Positions 53,416-61,409 of a stretch of 64,000 nt of DNA are shown here, piece by piece; the first letter of the stretch is position 1, and each line of letters starts with the position of its first letter. The DNA is from Janthinobacterium agaricidamnosum (lineage in GTDB: Bacteria; Pseudomonadota; Gammaproteobacteria; Burkholderiales; Burkholderiaceae_D), in NCBI RefSeq assembly GCF_003667705.1, contig NZ_CP033019.1, positions 930,001-994,000 of the forward strand, in the 5' to 3' direction. A program made the translations under genes and the position numbers. Under the pieces are notes generated by a model. It did not search any database. It saw only the letters and a program-made list of their open reading frames with translations, and was not told the DNA's origin.

Positions 53416-54807
53416 TCAGGCTGCGCGCAGGCGCTGCAGCGACAGGCGGTTCAGATACCAGGTCAGCAGCACGGCGGCCACCGTCAAGCCCGTGACGAGA
53501 CCGATCCAGAAGCCGGCGGCGGCCATCGGTTCTGCCGGCGACCAGATGAAGCCTTGCGGCGCCAGGCCCAGCACATAGCCGATCGGCAGCGAGAAGCCCC
53601 AGAAGGCCAGCAGCTGGATCAGCATCGGCTGGCGCGTTACCTTGTAGCCGCGGATGGCGCAGGAAGTGGCCACTTGCGTCGCGTCGGACAGCTGGAACAG
53701 GGCGGCGAACAGCAGCAGCTGCGCGCACAGGGCCTGCACCTGAGGATCGGACGTATAGGCTTGCGCGATCTGGTGGCGGAAGACGGTGATCAGGGTGGCC
53801 GAGACGATGGCCGCCGTCAGCGACATGGCCACGCCCACCCACGAAATGAAGCGCGCGCGGCGCAGATTGGCTTCGCCCACGGCATGGCCCACGCGCGTGA
53901 CCAGCGCGATGCCGAAGGTGAGCGGCACCATGAAGACGACGGACGAGAAATTGAGGGCGATCTGGTGCGCCGACACCTGGATCACGCCGAAGCGCGCCAC
54001 GAGCAGGCTGATGACGCCAAAGGCGCTCACTTCGGCAAAATACGTGACGCCGATGGGCAGGCCCAGGCGCAGCATGGGGCCGATTGACGACAGTTGCGGC
54101 CATTCCCAGTGCGTGAACGGATACGTGGCGTGATAGGCGGGGGCGATCCGGATCCACGCCAGCATGGCCAGCAGCATCATCCACACGCAGCAGGTGGTGG
54201 CCACGGCGCAGCCGACGCCGCCCAGTTTCGGCATGCCCCAGTGGCCGTAGATCAGCAGGTAGTTGACGAAAATATTCAGCGCCAGCGCGGCCAGCGCGAT
54301 GACCATCACGGGCTTGGTCTGGTTGATGCTGGTGCTGTAGCCGTACAGCGCGCGGTAGGCGGCAAACGGCGGCAGCGCGCAGCTGATGATGTGCACGAAC
54401 AGCTTGGCCTTGGACGCCACGGCCGGTTCCAGCATCAGGTGGTCGAACACCAGCGCCGCCATGTTCGTCAGCAGGCATGCAACCAGGCCGACGAGCAGCG
54501 CCTTCCACAGCGACTGGCGCACGATGTGCGGCACGCGGTCGTGGCGCGCGGCGCCGATTTCATGCGCCACCAGGGTATTGATCGCCATCATGATGCCGCT
54601 CACGGTGACGAGCACGATGGACCAGATGGCCGCGCCCAGCGACACGGCCGCCAGTTCCTCGGGATTCGTATGGCCCGTCATTGCCACGTCGGCCGCGCCC
54701 ATGCCGACGGTGGCCAGCTGGCCGATCAGGATGGGCCAGGCCAGCTTCCACAGCGACGAGACTTCATTGCGGATGGCGGGCAGGGTGAACGAGGTAGTGT
54801 GTGGCAT
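53416..54807 (-). CDS. MATE-family multidrug exporter (NorM type)
   Basis: 463 aa from ATG 54807; a TTG nine bases earlier is unlikely. Twelve helices in two MatE halves. Visible: AWPILIGQLATVGMGAADVAMTGH (MATE N-terminal signature), VSAHQIALNFSSVVFMVPLTFGIALVTRVGHAVG. A Na+- or H+-driven exporter of cationic drugs or metabolites. Followed by the PhzF-like gene on the same strand. Confidence 0.9.
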   Translation of the reverse strand: MPHTTSFTLPAIRNEVSSLWKLAWPILIGQLATVGMGAADVAMTGHTNPEELAAVSLGAAIWSIVLVTVSGIMMAINTLVAHEIGAARHDRVPHIVRQSLWKALLVGLVACLLTNMAALVFDHLMLEPAVASKAKLFVHIISCALPPFAAYRALYGYSTSINQTKPVMVIALAALALNIFVNYLLIYGHWGMPKLGGVGCAVATTCCVWMMLLAMLAWIRIAPAYHATYPFTHWEWPQLSSIGPMLRLGLPIGVTYFAEVSAFGVISLLVARFGVIQVSAHQIALNFSSVVFMVPLTFGIALVTRVGHAVGEANLRRARFISWVGVAMSLTAAIVSATLITVFRHQIAQAYTSDPQVQALCAQLLLFAALFQLSDATQVATSCAIRGYKVTRQPMLIQLLAFWGFSLPIGYVLGLAPQGFIWSPAEPMAAAGFWIGLVTGLTVAAVLLTWYLNRLSLQRLRAA

Positions 54808-54899
54808 GGGCGGCAAGCTTGACTAAACACAAGATTCTACCGGCATTCGCCGTGCTTGTCCGCCGGGGCGCCCCGGAGGCCGGACCGGCACGGTAATCA

Positions 54900-54935
54900 T
54901 TTGTTACAGCTAAGTGGGCCAGTCGCGGATAGACT
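54900..54935 (+). promoter_or_regulatory. TTTGTTACA motif plus TAGACT upstream of crystallin gene 1
   Basis: TTTGTTACA (54900-54908), then TAGACT (54930-54935). The same two-part arrangement with nearly identical spacing precedes crystallin genes 2 and 4. Candidate -10 or regulator site 65 bases before the ATG at 55000. Confidence 0.5.
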
Positions 54936-54999
54936 GCGCGCTCTATTTGGCAAAATGACCAAATAGTCAACCGCAGTACCCTGACTATGGAGCAAGACC

Positions 55000-55677
55000 A
55001 TGCTGAGACATACCCTGAACTGCGCCCTGTTGCTGGGCGCCGCCATGACGGCCGAACTGGCCGGCGCCGGCGAACTGACCCTGTATTCGCGCGACGATTA
55101 TCACGGCCGCTCGCAGACCGTGCGCGACGCCGTCGCCGACCTTGAAGATCTGCGTTTCAACGACACGACACAAAGCATCCGCGTGCGCTCGGGCCGCTGG
55201 GAAGCGTGCGAGGACGCCGATTTCCGCGGCGCCTGCTTCCTGCTCGAGACGGGCGAGTATCCGTCGCTGGATGGCCAGGCCAACAAGATCACGTCGCTGC
55301 GCGAAGTGCGCGGCGGCTGGGACGGCCATCGGGGCCGCGACCGTGACGGTGAGCGCGACCGGGGACGCGACTGGGACGGCCGCCGTGACCGTGACCGCGA
55401 GCGCGGCCATTTGCCCGGGCGCTCGCTGGGCGGCGAGCTGACCTTTTATACGCGCGACGATTTTGCCGGCCGCAGCTTGAGCGTGAGCAACGCTTCCGCC
55501 GATTTGCGCGAGCGCGATTTCAATGACACGGTGCAAAGCGTGCGCGTGCGCTCCGGCTATTGGGAAGTGTGCGAAGACGTGGGCTTCCGTGGCCGCTGCC
55601 GCACCTTGGCGCCGGGCGAGTACGCGAGCCTTGAACGCATGAGCAACCGCATCTCGTCGGTGCGCGAAGTGCGCTGA
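55000..55677 (+). CDS. Secreted beta/gamma-crystallin protein 1 (two domains)
   Basis: 225 aa. Signal peptide about 1-23. Two beta/gamma-crystallin domains (about 25-103 and 145-225) are linked by an Arg/Asp/Gly-rich stretch (about 104-143, RDRDGERDRGRDWDG). Each domain carries the pattern W-E-x-C-x-D-x-x-F-R-G-x-C then GEY, as in WEVCEDVGFRGRC. The calcium clamp motif (N/D-N/D-x-x-S/T-S) is degenerate here: NDTTQS, ANKITS and NDTVQS. First of four tandem paralogues; an extracellular or periplasmic calcium-binding or structural role is inferred from the family. Confidence 0.88.
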   Translation: MLRHTLNCALLLGAAMTAELAGAGELTLYSRDDYHGRSQTVRDAVADLEDLRFNDTTQSIRVRSGRWEACEDADFRGACFLLETGEYPSLDGQANKITSLREVRGGWDGHRGRDRDGERDRGRDWDGRRDRDRERGHLPGRSLGGELTFYTRDDFAGRSLSVSNASADLRERDFNDTVQSVRVRSGYWEVCEDVGFRGRCRTLAPGEYASLERMSNRISSVREVR

Positions 55678-55703
55678 CGCGGGGCAGGCAGTACGCGAAG
55701 TGG

Positions 55704-55738
55704 CAATAACAGGCCCGCAGGGGCCTGTTATTGCTTTT
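55704..55738 (+). terminator. Terminator of crystallin gene 1
   Basis: CAATAACAGGCCC, loop GCAG, GGGCCTGTTATTG, then CTTTT. A 13-base-pair perfect stem. Confidence 0.85.
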
Positions 55739-55767
55739 GGTAACAATTTATTGTGCTTTTCGCATAC

Positions 55768-55802
55768 TTTGTTACACCGTTTTTTCTGTGGATGGCTACA
55801 CT
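55768..55802 (+). promoter_or_regulatory. TTTGTTACA motif plus TACACT upstream of crystallin gene 2
   Basis: TTTGTTACA at 55768-55776 and TACACT at 55797-55802, the same architecture as at 54900 and 57919. The ATG of gene 2 is at 55856. Confidence 0.5.
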
Positions 55803-55855
55803 GACATCAGTTGTCATGTCGATCACTTACTTTTGCCGCCACCGGAGACCGCCCC

Positions 55856-56728
55856 ATGAATCGCCCGTTCGCCTTTGCTCTGCTGTGTGCCAGTTCGCTG
55901 TTTGTCCACCTCGCGGCGCAGGCCGGCGAGATCCGCCTGTACACCGATGACAATTTCAAGGGGCGCGTAGTCGTCTTGCGCGATACGACGGACGACTTGT
56001 CGCGCGTTAATTTCAATGACACCGTCTCGAGCATCCAGGTCGATTCGGGCAGTTGGGAAGTGTGCACGCATGCCGATTTCAAGGGCGATTGCAAGACGCT
56101 GGAACGGGGCGACTACCGCTCGATGCCGGGCATGAACGATAAAATCTCGTCTGTGCGGGAAACCGGCGCCGGGCAGGGCAGCGGCAGCGGCGGTGGACGC
56201 CGCGCGGCGCTGGAGTTGTTCGCCGACGGCGGCCAGCGCGGCGCGTCGGCCGGCGTGAACTCGGACCGCGACGACCTGGTCGACATCAGCTTCAACGACC
56301 GCGCCAGCAGCGCGCGTGTCGAATATGGCTACTGGCAGTTGTGCAGCGATTCCAACTACCGTGGCAGCTGCCGCGTGTTCGGGCCTGGCAGCCACGATGA
56401 CCTGGGCAGCCTGAATGGACGCGTGTCGTCGGCGCGCCTGGTCGATCCGCGCGAAGAGAATCGTCCGCAAAATGACGAGGGCCTGGTGGTGCTGTATGGC
56501 CGCGCGTTCCTGAAGGGGCCTGGGCTGCAGGTGAACCGCGACGTCAGCGACCTGGTACGCCTGAACTTCAACGACCAGGCTGCATCCCTCGCCATCAACG
56601 AGGGTACCTGGGAAGTCTGCACGGACTCGCAGTTCAACGGTAGCTGCGAGCGCATGGGGCCGGGCAAGTATGAAGTGCTGAACACGACGCTCGACAAGCG
56701 TATTTCCTCGCTGCGCCGGCTGTACTGA
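55856..56728 (+). CDS. Secreted beta/gamma-crystallin protein 2 (three domains)
   Basis: 290 aa from ATG 55856 (GGAG upstream). Signal peptide about 1-22 (FALLCASSLFVHLAAQA). Three domains (about 23-105, 118-200 and 210-290). Calcium clamp motifs NDTVSS, NDKISS and NDRASS are perfect; NGRVSS and DKRISS are partial. Cys pairs recur in each domain (CTHADFKGDC, CSDSNYRGSC, CTDSQFNGSC). A Gly/Ser-rich linker joins domains 1 and 2. Direct paralogue of genes 3 and 4. Confidence 0.88.
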   Translation: MNRPFAFALLCASSLFVHLAAQAGEIRLYTDDNFKGRVVVLRDTTDDLSRVNFNDTVSSIQVDSGSWEVCTHADFKGDCKTLERGDYRSMPGMNDKISSVRETGAGQGSGSGGGRRAALELFADGGQRGASAGVNSDRDDLVDISFNDRASSARVEYGYWQLCSDSNYRGSCRVFGPGSHDDLGSLNGRVSSARLVDPREENRPQNDEGLVVLYGRAFLKGPGLQVNRDVSDLVRLNFNDQAASLAINEGTWEVCTDSQFNGSCERMGPGKYEVLNTTLDKRISSLRRLY

Positions 56729-56760
56729 ACGCATGACCGGGCCTTCCGCATGGCCTTGTA

Positions 56761-56769
56761 TTTGTTACA
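56761..56769 (+). promoter_or_regulatory. TTTGTTACA motif upstream of crystallin gene 3
   Basis: TTTGTTACACTAGC, 62 bases before ATG 56831. The TACACT-like second box seen upstream of genes 1, 2 and 4 is missing here. Confidence 0.45.
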
Positions 56770-56830
56770 CTAGCATCCTGGCGCAACCGCCAGGCAAATC
56801 ATCACCAAAGAATGAAGAATGGAGTTAATC

Positions 56831-57823
56831 ATGACGGGCCCTTTCAAACACACGCTGGCATGCGCGGCGACCTTGCTGCTCTCGCTGGGGGCCCATGCGG
56901 CCGCCCATGCAGGCGATATCACCTTGTTCGAAGACGTTGATCTGCGTGGCCGCGCAGTGAACCTGCGCGAGACGACGGACGATTTGTCGCGCTTTGGGTT
57001 CAACGACAAGGTGTCGAGCATCCTGGTGCGTTCGGGCACGTGGGATGTGTGTACCGATGCCGGTTTTCGCGGCAATTGCCGTACCCTGGGACCGGGCGAA
57101 TACCGTTCGATGCCGGGCATGAACGACGCCATCAGTTCGGTACGCGAGTCGGGGCGCGGCGATGGCAACAATCCGGGACGCCCGGGACGCGATCCCGACC
57201 GGGGCCATGGCGGCTATGGCCGTGGCGGCACCCTGGAAGTGTATTCGGGCGCGGGCCAGAATGGCGGCTCGGCGCGCCTGAACCGCGACACGGACGATTT
57301 CGTCAATATCGGTTTCAACGACCGCACCACCAGCATCGTCGTCTATAACGGTTACTGGCAGCTGTGCAGCGATTCGAACTACAACGGCGTGTGCCGCATC
57401 TTCGGCCCTGGCCGCCATGACGACCTGGGACGCGGCCTCGATGGACGCGTCTCGTCGGCGCGCATGGTTGACGAGCGCGAGGCGCGCCGCCAGCAGCAGT
57501 ACGATAATCAGTACCAGCGGCCGCAGTACGACCAGCCCCAGTATCCGCAATACCAGCAGCCGCAGTACCAGCAGCGCGGCGCCGTCCTGCTGTTCCCCGA
57601 AGCGGGCATGCGCGGCGAACCGCTGGCGCTGGACCGCAATGCGGAAGACCTGGTGCGCTACAACTTCAACGACCGCGCCTCGTCCATCGTCGTCAACGAG
57701 GGCCAGTGGGAAGTGTGCAGCGATTCGAACTTCCATGGCCGCTGCGAAGTGATCGGGCCGGGCGAATATGGCCGCCTGAACAGCATGGAAAACCAGATTT
57801 CCTCGCTGCGTCGCGTACGCTGA
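56831..57823 (+). CDS. Secreted beta/gamma-crystallin protein 3 (three domains)
   Basis: 330 aa from ATG 56831; GGAG at 56821-56824 is placed six bases before this ATG and overlaps an earlier in-frame ATG (56819), which decides the start. Signal peptide about 1-28. Three domains (about 29-108, 134-216 and 248-330). The second linker is Gln/Tyr/Pro-rich (residues about 221-246, repeated PQYQQ/PQYDQ-type units). Clamp motifs NDKVSS, NDAISS, NDRTTS, DGRVSS, NDRASS and ENQISS are mostly intact. CTDAGFRGNC-type Cys pairs in all domains. Confidence 0.88.
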   Translation: MTGPFKHTLACAATLLLSLGAHAAAHAGDITLFEDVDLRGRAVNLRETTDDLSRFGFNDKVSSILVRSGTWDVCTDAGFRGNCRTLGPGEYRSMPGMNDAISSVRESGRGDGNNPGRPGRDPDRGHGGYGRGGTLEVYSGAGQNGGSARLNRDTDDFVNIGFNDRTTSIVVYNGYWQLCSDSNYNGVCRIFGPGRHDDLGRGLDGRVSSARMVDEREARRQQQYDNQYQRPQYDQPQYPQYQQPQYQQRGAVLLFPEAGMRGEPLALDRNAEDLVRYNFNDRASSIVVNEGQWEVCSDSNFHGRCEVIGPGEYGRLNSMENQISSLRRVR

Positions 57824-57849
57824 TCCCGTCCTGGACGTCGTGCTGACAG

Positions 57850-57884
57850 ACCGCCTGCCGGGTTGATCCCGCCAGGCGGTTTTT
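57850..57884 (+). terminator. Terminator of crystallin gene 3
   Basis: ACCGCCTG(C)CGGG, loop TTGAT, CCCG(C)CAGGCGGT, then TTTTA. Confidence 0.85.
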
Positions 57885-57918
57885 ACATTCGCTGCCGTGC
57901 GCTGACATTTGCTTGCCC

Positions 57919-57954
57919 TTTGTTACACTCGCCGCCTGCCGCCTGGTCTACACT
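57919..57954 (+). promoter_or_regulatory. TTTGTTACA motif plus TACACT upstream of crystallin gene 4
   Basis: TTTGTTACA at 57919-57927 and TACACT at 57949-57954, 31 bases before ATG 57985, which fits a -10 position for a short leader. Confidence 0.5.
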
Positions 57955-57984
57955 GGCGAAAATGTCATCAGTATTGGAGTTGTC

Positions 57985-58650
57985 ATGGTTCGATCTTTCC
58001 GGCCCGCGCTGTTGTGCGCCGCCACCTTCCTCGCCCCCCTTGCCGCATCCGCGGGCGAAATCACCCTGTTCGAAGATGCCGGTTTCCGCGGCCGCCCCGT
58101 GACCCTGCGTTCCGACACGGGCGACCTGTCGCGCATGGGCTTTAACGACAAGACCTCGAGCATCATCGTGCGCTCGGGCACCTGGGAAGTGTGCAAGGAC
58201 GCCAATTACCGTGGCAATTGCCGTACCTTCGGACCTGGCCGCTACGGCAGCATGCCGGGCATGAACGACGCCGTTTCCTCCGTGCGCGAAGTGGGCCGTC
58301 CTGGCCATGGCGGCGGCGACCACCGGCCTTACCCGCCGCGTCCGGAGCGTCCTCACCCCGGCTATCCCGGCCACGGCGGCGGCCACCGTCCCGACATGAA
58401 TGGCGCCGTGCTGCTGTTCCCCGACGCGGGCATGCGCGGCCGGCCCGTACGCCTGGACCGCGAAGTGCGCGATTTGAGCCGCTATGGCTTCAATGACTGC
58501 GCCGAATCGGTCGTCGTCAACTACGGCCGCTGGGAATTCTGCGTCGATGCCAACTTCCGCGGCCGCTGCGTGGTGATGGGACCGGGCAGCTATGGCCGCC
58601 TGCACGGTGGCCTCGACCGCCGCATTTCCTCGGTGCGCCGCGTGCGCTGA
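57985..58650 (+). CDS. Secreted beta/gamma-crystallin protein 4 (two domains)
   Basis: 221 aa from ATG 57985 (GGAG upstream); the longer frame to 57913 covers the promoter motif and is rejected. Signal peptide about 1-23 (LLCAATFLAPLAASA). Domains at about 24-104 and 140-221, linked by a Pro/His/Gly-rich stretch (PYPPRPERPHPGYPGHGGG). Clamp motifs NDKTSS and NDAVSS are intact; NDCAES and DRRISS are altered, the Cys in the former being unusual. Cys pairs CKDANYRGNC and CVDANFRGRC. Confidence 0.88.
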   Translation: MVRSFRPALLCAATFLAPLAASAGEITLFEDAGFRGRPVTLRSDTGDLSRMGFNDKTSSIIVRSGTWEVCKDANYRGNCRTFGPGRYGSMPGMNDAVSSVREVGRPGHGGGDHRPYPPRPERPHPGYPGHGGGHRPDMNGAVLLFPDAGMRGRPVRLDREVRDLSRYGFNDCAESVVVNYGRWEFCVDANFRGRCVVMGPGSYGRLHGGLDRRISSVRRVR

Positions 58651-58746
58651 TCCCGCTGCCGGGCGGCGTTGTATCGTGCACACGCTGCCCAGCGACTAAT
58701 TCGTGTACTCTTCCATCAGGCAGTTCAACCATGGGGAGCCGGCACG

Positions 58747-59667
58747 GTGGAATACAAGGACTACTACAAGGAACTGGGCGTCGAAAAGACGGCGTCCGAG
58801 GCCGAGATCAAGAAGGCGTACCGCAAGCTGGTACGCAAATACCATCCCGACGTGAGCAAGGAACCGGACGCCGACAAGCGCACCAAGGCCCTCAACGAGG
58901 CCTACGGCGTGCTGGGCGACGCGGAAAAGCGCGCCGCCTACGATGAACTGGGCCGTAACCAGGGCGCGCAGGGCCAGCCCTTCCGGCCGCCGCCGGACTG
59001 GGGTTCGGGCTACGAATCATCGGGCACCGACGACAGCGACTTCTTTGCCGACCTGTTCGCCCACGTGGGCGGGCGCCGCCGCGCCGGCGGCAGTTTCCAG
59101 ATGCAGGGCGAAGACAGCCACGCCGCCATCACCATCGACTTGCAGGACAGCTACCAGGGCGCCAAGCGCCACATCGTCATGCGCGTGCCCGAAGCGGATG
59201 CGCAGGGCCACGTGGTGACGCGCGAGCGCACCCTGGAAGTGACGATACCGAAAGGCGTCACGGAAGGACAGCAGCTGCGCATGAAGGGGCAGGGCAATCC
59301 CGGCAGCGGCGGCGCGCCCGCCGGCGACTTGTACCTGGAAATCCGCTTCCGGCCCGACGCGCGCTACAAGGTGGAAGGGCGCGACGTGTTCGAGACGGTG
59401 CCCGTTACGCCGTGGGAAGCGGCGCTGGGCGGCGAGATCGACGTGCCCACGCCATCGGGCACCGTGACCGTCACCGTGCCGCCCAATTCGCAGACGGGGC
59501 GCAAGCTGCGTCTGAAGGGGCGCGGCATTCCCGCCGCCCAGCCGGGCGACCTGTATCTGCTGCTGGAAGTGGTGCTGCCGCCGGCGAACGATGACAAGGC
59601 GCGCGAACTGTATGCAACCATGGCGCGCGAGATGGCTTTCAATCCGCGCCAGAAGCTGGGAGGATAA
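58747..59667 (+). CDS. cbpA: Curved DNA-binding protein / DnaJ-like co-chaperone CbpA
   Basis: 306 aa from GTG 58747, with GGGGAG upstream and EYKDYYKELGV immediately after; an extended frame to 58669 is rejected. J domain about 2-68 with HPD at 33-35, a Gly/Phe/Pro-poor linker, and two DnaJ C-terminal beta-domains (about 120-295; VTIPKGVTEGQQLRMKGQG, PVTPWEAALGGEIDVPTPSG). No zinc-finger, as in CbpA. DnaK co-chaperone that also binds DNA in stationary phase. cbpM follows after three bases. Confidence 0.93.
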   Translation: MEYKDYYKELGVEKTASEAEIKKAYRKLVRKYHPDVSKEPDADKRTKALNEAYGVLGDAEKRAAYDELGRNQGAQGQPFRPPPDWGSGYESSGTDDSDFFADLFAHVGGRRRAGGSFQMQGEDSHAAITIDLQDSYQGAKRHIVMRVPEADAQGHVVTRERTLEVTIPKGVTEGQQLRMKGQGNPGSGGAPAGDLYLEIRFRPDARYKVEGRDVFETVPVTPWEAALGGEIDVPTPSGTVTVTVPPNSQTGRKLRLKGRGIPAAQPGDLYLLLEVVLPPANDDKARELYATMAREMAFNPRQKLGG

Positions 59668-59670
59668 ATC

Positions 59671-59982
59671 ATGACAAACAAGGTAATTGGCGAATTGCTC
59701 GAAGATCGTGCCCTGAGCCTGGAAGAACTGGCGCGCGCCTGCGCGGTGGAACCGGACTGGGTGGTGCAGCATGTGCAGACGGGCGTGCTGCTTCGGGACG
59801 GCCCGCCGGCGGGCCAGCTGACGGCCTGGCGCTTCACCAGCCTGGACCTGGTGCGCGCGCGCCGCCTGCACGAAATCGAATCCGTGTTCGACGCGAACGC
59901 GGACCTGGCCGCGCTGGTGGTCGATCTATCGGAAGAAGTGGCGCGCCTGCGCCGCCGCCTGCACGTGCTGGGCGTCGAGTAG
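59671..59982 (+). CDS. cbpM: CbpA modulator CbpM
   Basis: 103 aa with the MerR-like/CbpM pattern: LSLEELARACAVEPDWVVQHVQTGVL, FTSLDLVRARRLHEIESVFDANADLAALVVDLSEEVARLRRRL. CbpM binds the J domain of CbpA and inhibits its chaperone and DNA-binding activities. Directly after cbpA in one operon. Confidence 0.9.
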   Translation: MTNKVIGELLEDRALSLEELARACAVEPDWVVQHVQTGVLLRDGPPAGQLTAWRFTSLDLVRARRLHEIESVFDANADLAALVVDLSEEVARLRRRLHVLGVE

Positions 59983-59989
59983 CTTTTAT

Positions 59990-60217
59990 TTACTCAGGCT
60001 CGCCGTGCCGCTGCACGGTGATCCTGCCGATATAAAACTTCCCATCGACGACGACCCGGTGCGGGATGCCGGCCACGTCGAAGCCGGGACCGCCGTCTTC
60101 CATCCACTCCTGCGCCAGCGAGTCGAACTGCTGCGGCGTCATGCGCAGCATCTGCGCCGTGATGACGAAGCGCGCGCCTGGTTTTTGCTTGTTGACGAAG
60201 TCGTCGATACCGGCCAT
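59990..60217 (-). CDS. Conserved hypothetical small protein
   Basis: 75 aa from ATG 60217 (GAAGAG upstream); the longer frame runs through a REP element. Sequence MAGIDDFVNKQKPGARFVIT, then AQMLRMTPQQFDSLAQEWMEDGGPGFDVAGIPHRVVVDGKFYIGRITVQRHGEPE. Soluble, mixed alpha/beta. No family recognised. It is convergent with cbpM, stops eight bases apart. Confidence 0.65.
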   Translation of the reverse strand: MAGIDDFVNKQKPGARFVITAQMLRMTPQQFDSLAQEWMEDGGPGFDVAGIPHRVVVDGKFYIGRITVQRHGEPE

Positions 60218-60247
60218 GTGAATCTCTTCAAGGTTGTGTCTGAAATC

Positions 60248-60311
60248 GGGGTCAGACCCCCGGACACGTTGGCACTGAGCTTTGCGTTGGCGGTGTTGAG
60301 GGTCTGACCCC
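60248..60311. repeat. REP-like palindromic element, copy 3
   Basis: 64 bases, GGGGTCAGACCCC at the left and GGGTCTGACCCC at the right. Same length and largely the same interior as the copy at 3524-3587. Confidence 0.7.
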
Positions 60312-60360
60312 AGTAGTTGTTTAGGGCTTGCCCCCGCATGATACCCGTCCGCGCGTTCTT

Positions 60361-61275
60361 CTAGAAGCCCTGCACCAGCAGCGGCAACTGCTCCGCAAAC
60401 CGCTCCGTCAGCCACTTGCCCGCCTGGCCCGGCGGCGTGTCGGCGCGCTGGATCAGGTAAATCGGATAATTCTCGCCATTGTCGACGGCCAGCGGCAGGT
60501 GCACCAGCCGTCCTTCCGTCAAATCCTCGCGCACCATCGCTTCGGGCATGTTGCCCCAGCCCAGGCCGGCGCGCAGCAGCGCGTGTTTTGACCCCAGGTC
60601 GCCCAGGCGCCAGTTGCGCAATCCCAGCACGCCGAAATCCTGGCCCTCCGTCAGCACGCTGCGGTCGCTGAGCACCAGCTGCACGTGTTCGCGCGCTACG
60701 CCGGAAGGAATCGGGCCGGCCAGCTGCGCCAGCGCGTGGCTGGGCGCAGCCACGGGAATCAGACGCACGTGGCCGACGGCCAGGCGCTCGAAGACGCTGG
60801 CCGTGGCCGTCATCCAGCCGCCGAGGCCGATGTGGCAGCTGCCATCCATCACCAGCTGCGCCACGGCGCCCATGGCTTCGATGCGCAGGCGCAGGGCGAC
60901 GGTAGGGAACTGTGCCTGGAACGCCTCGAGCACGCGCACCAGCACGCAGGTGGGGAACATCACGTCGACCACCACCGACACTTCCGCCTCCAGCCCGCCG
61001 GCCAGCGCCTTGGCGCGCGCGCGCATGCCGTCGACCTTCAGGGCCACGGCGCGCGCGTCGGCCAGCAGGGCCTTGCCCGCATCCGTCAGCGTGGGCTTGC
61101 GCTTGCCGCGGTCGAGCAGCACCACATTCAGTTGTTCTTCCAGGTTGGCGATGGTGTAGCTGATCACCGACTGCGTGCGGTGCAGCTGGCGCGCCGCGTG
61201 GGCGAAACCGCCCGCGTCGATGACGGCGACGAACACGCGCAACTGGTCGAGCGAAGGCTGGCCCGGTTCTCTCAT
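60361..61275 (-). CDS. LysR-family transcriptional regulator
   Basis: 304 aa. N-terminal winged helix LDQLRVFVAVIDAGGFAHAARQLHRTQSVISYTIANLEEQLNVVLLDR (about 9-57), linker helix, then the periplasmic-binding-like effector domain (about 92-295). Divergent from azoR with a 134-base gap containing an ATC-N9-GAT site, the standard arrangement for a LysR activator and its target. Confidence 0.92.
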   Translation of the reverse strand: MREPGQPSLDQLRVFVAVIDAGGFAHAARQLHRTQSVISYTIANLEEQLNVVLLDRGKRKPTLTDAGKALLADARAVALKVDGMRARAKALAGGLEAEVSVVVDVMFPTCVLVRVLEAFQAQFPTVALRLRIEAMGAVAQLVMDGSCHIGLGGWMTATASVFERLAVGHVRLIPVAAPSHALAQLAGPIPSGVAREHVQLVLSDRSVLTEGQDFGVLGLRNWRLGDLGSKHALLRAGLGWGNMPEAMVREDLTEGRLVHLPLAVDNGENYPIYLIQRADTPPGQAGKWLTERFAEQLPLLVQGF

Positions 61276-61286
61276 GATGATTCCCT

Positions 61287-61301
61287 ATCTAAAAATTCGA
61301 T
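61287..61301. promoter_or_regulatory. Candidate LysR-type binding site
   Basis: ATCTAAAAATTCGAT: ATC-N9-GAT, an imperfect palindrome of the T-N11-A type, 12 bases upstream of the LysR start codon, fitting autoregulation and divergent control of azoR. Confidence 0.5.
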
Positions 61302-61409
61302 GCTAATCATTTATATTTACATGGTTTTCTCGATGGTAGACCTGAACTATGCTGTATGCAAGGGCTGCGATGCGGCCCATCCCGTCACCCGTTTTCCCAG
61401 GAGCACTTC

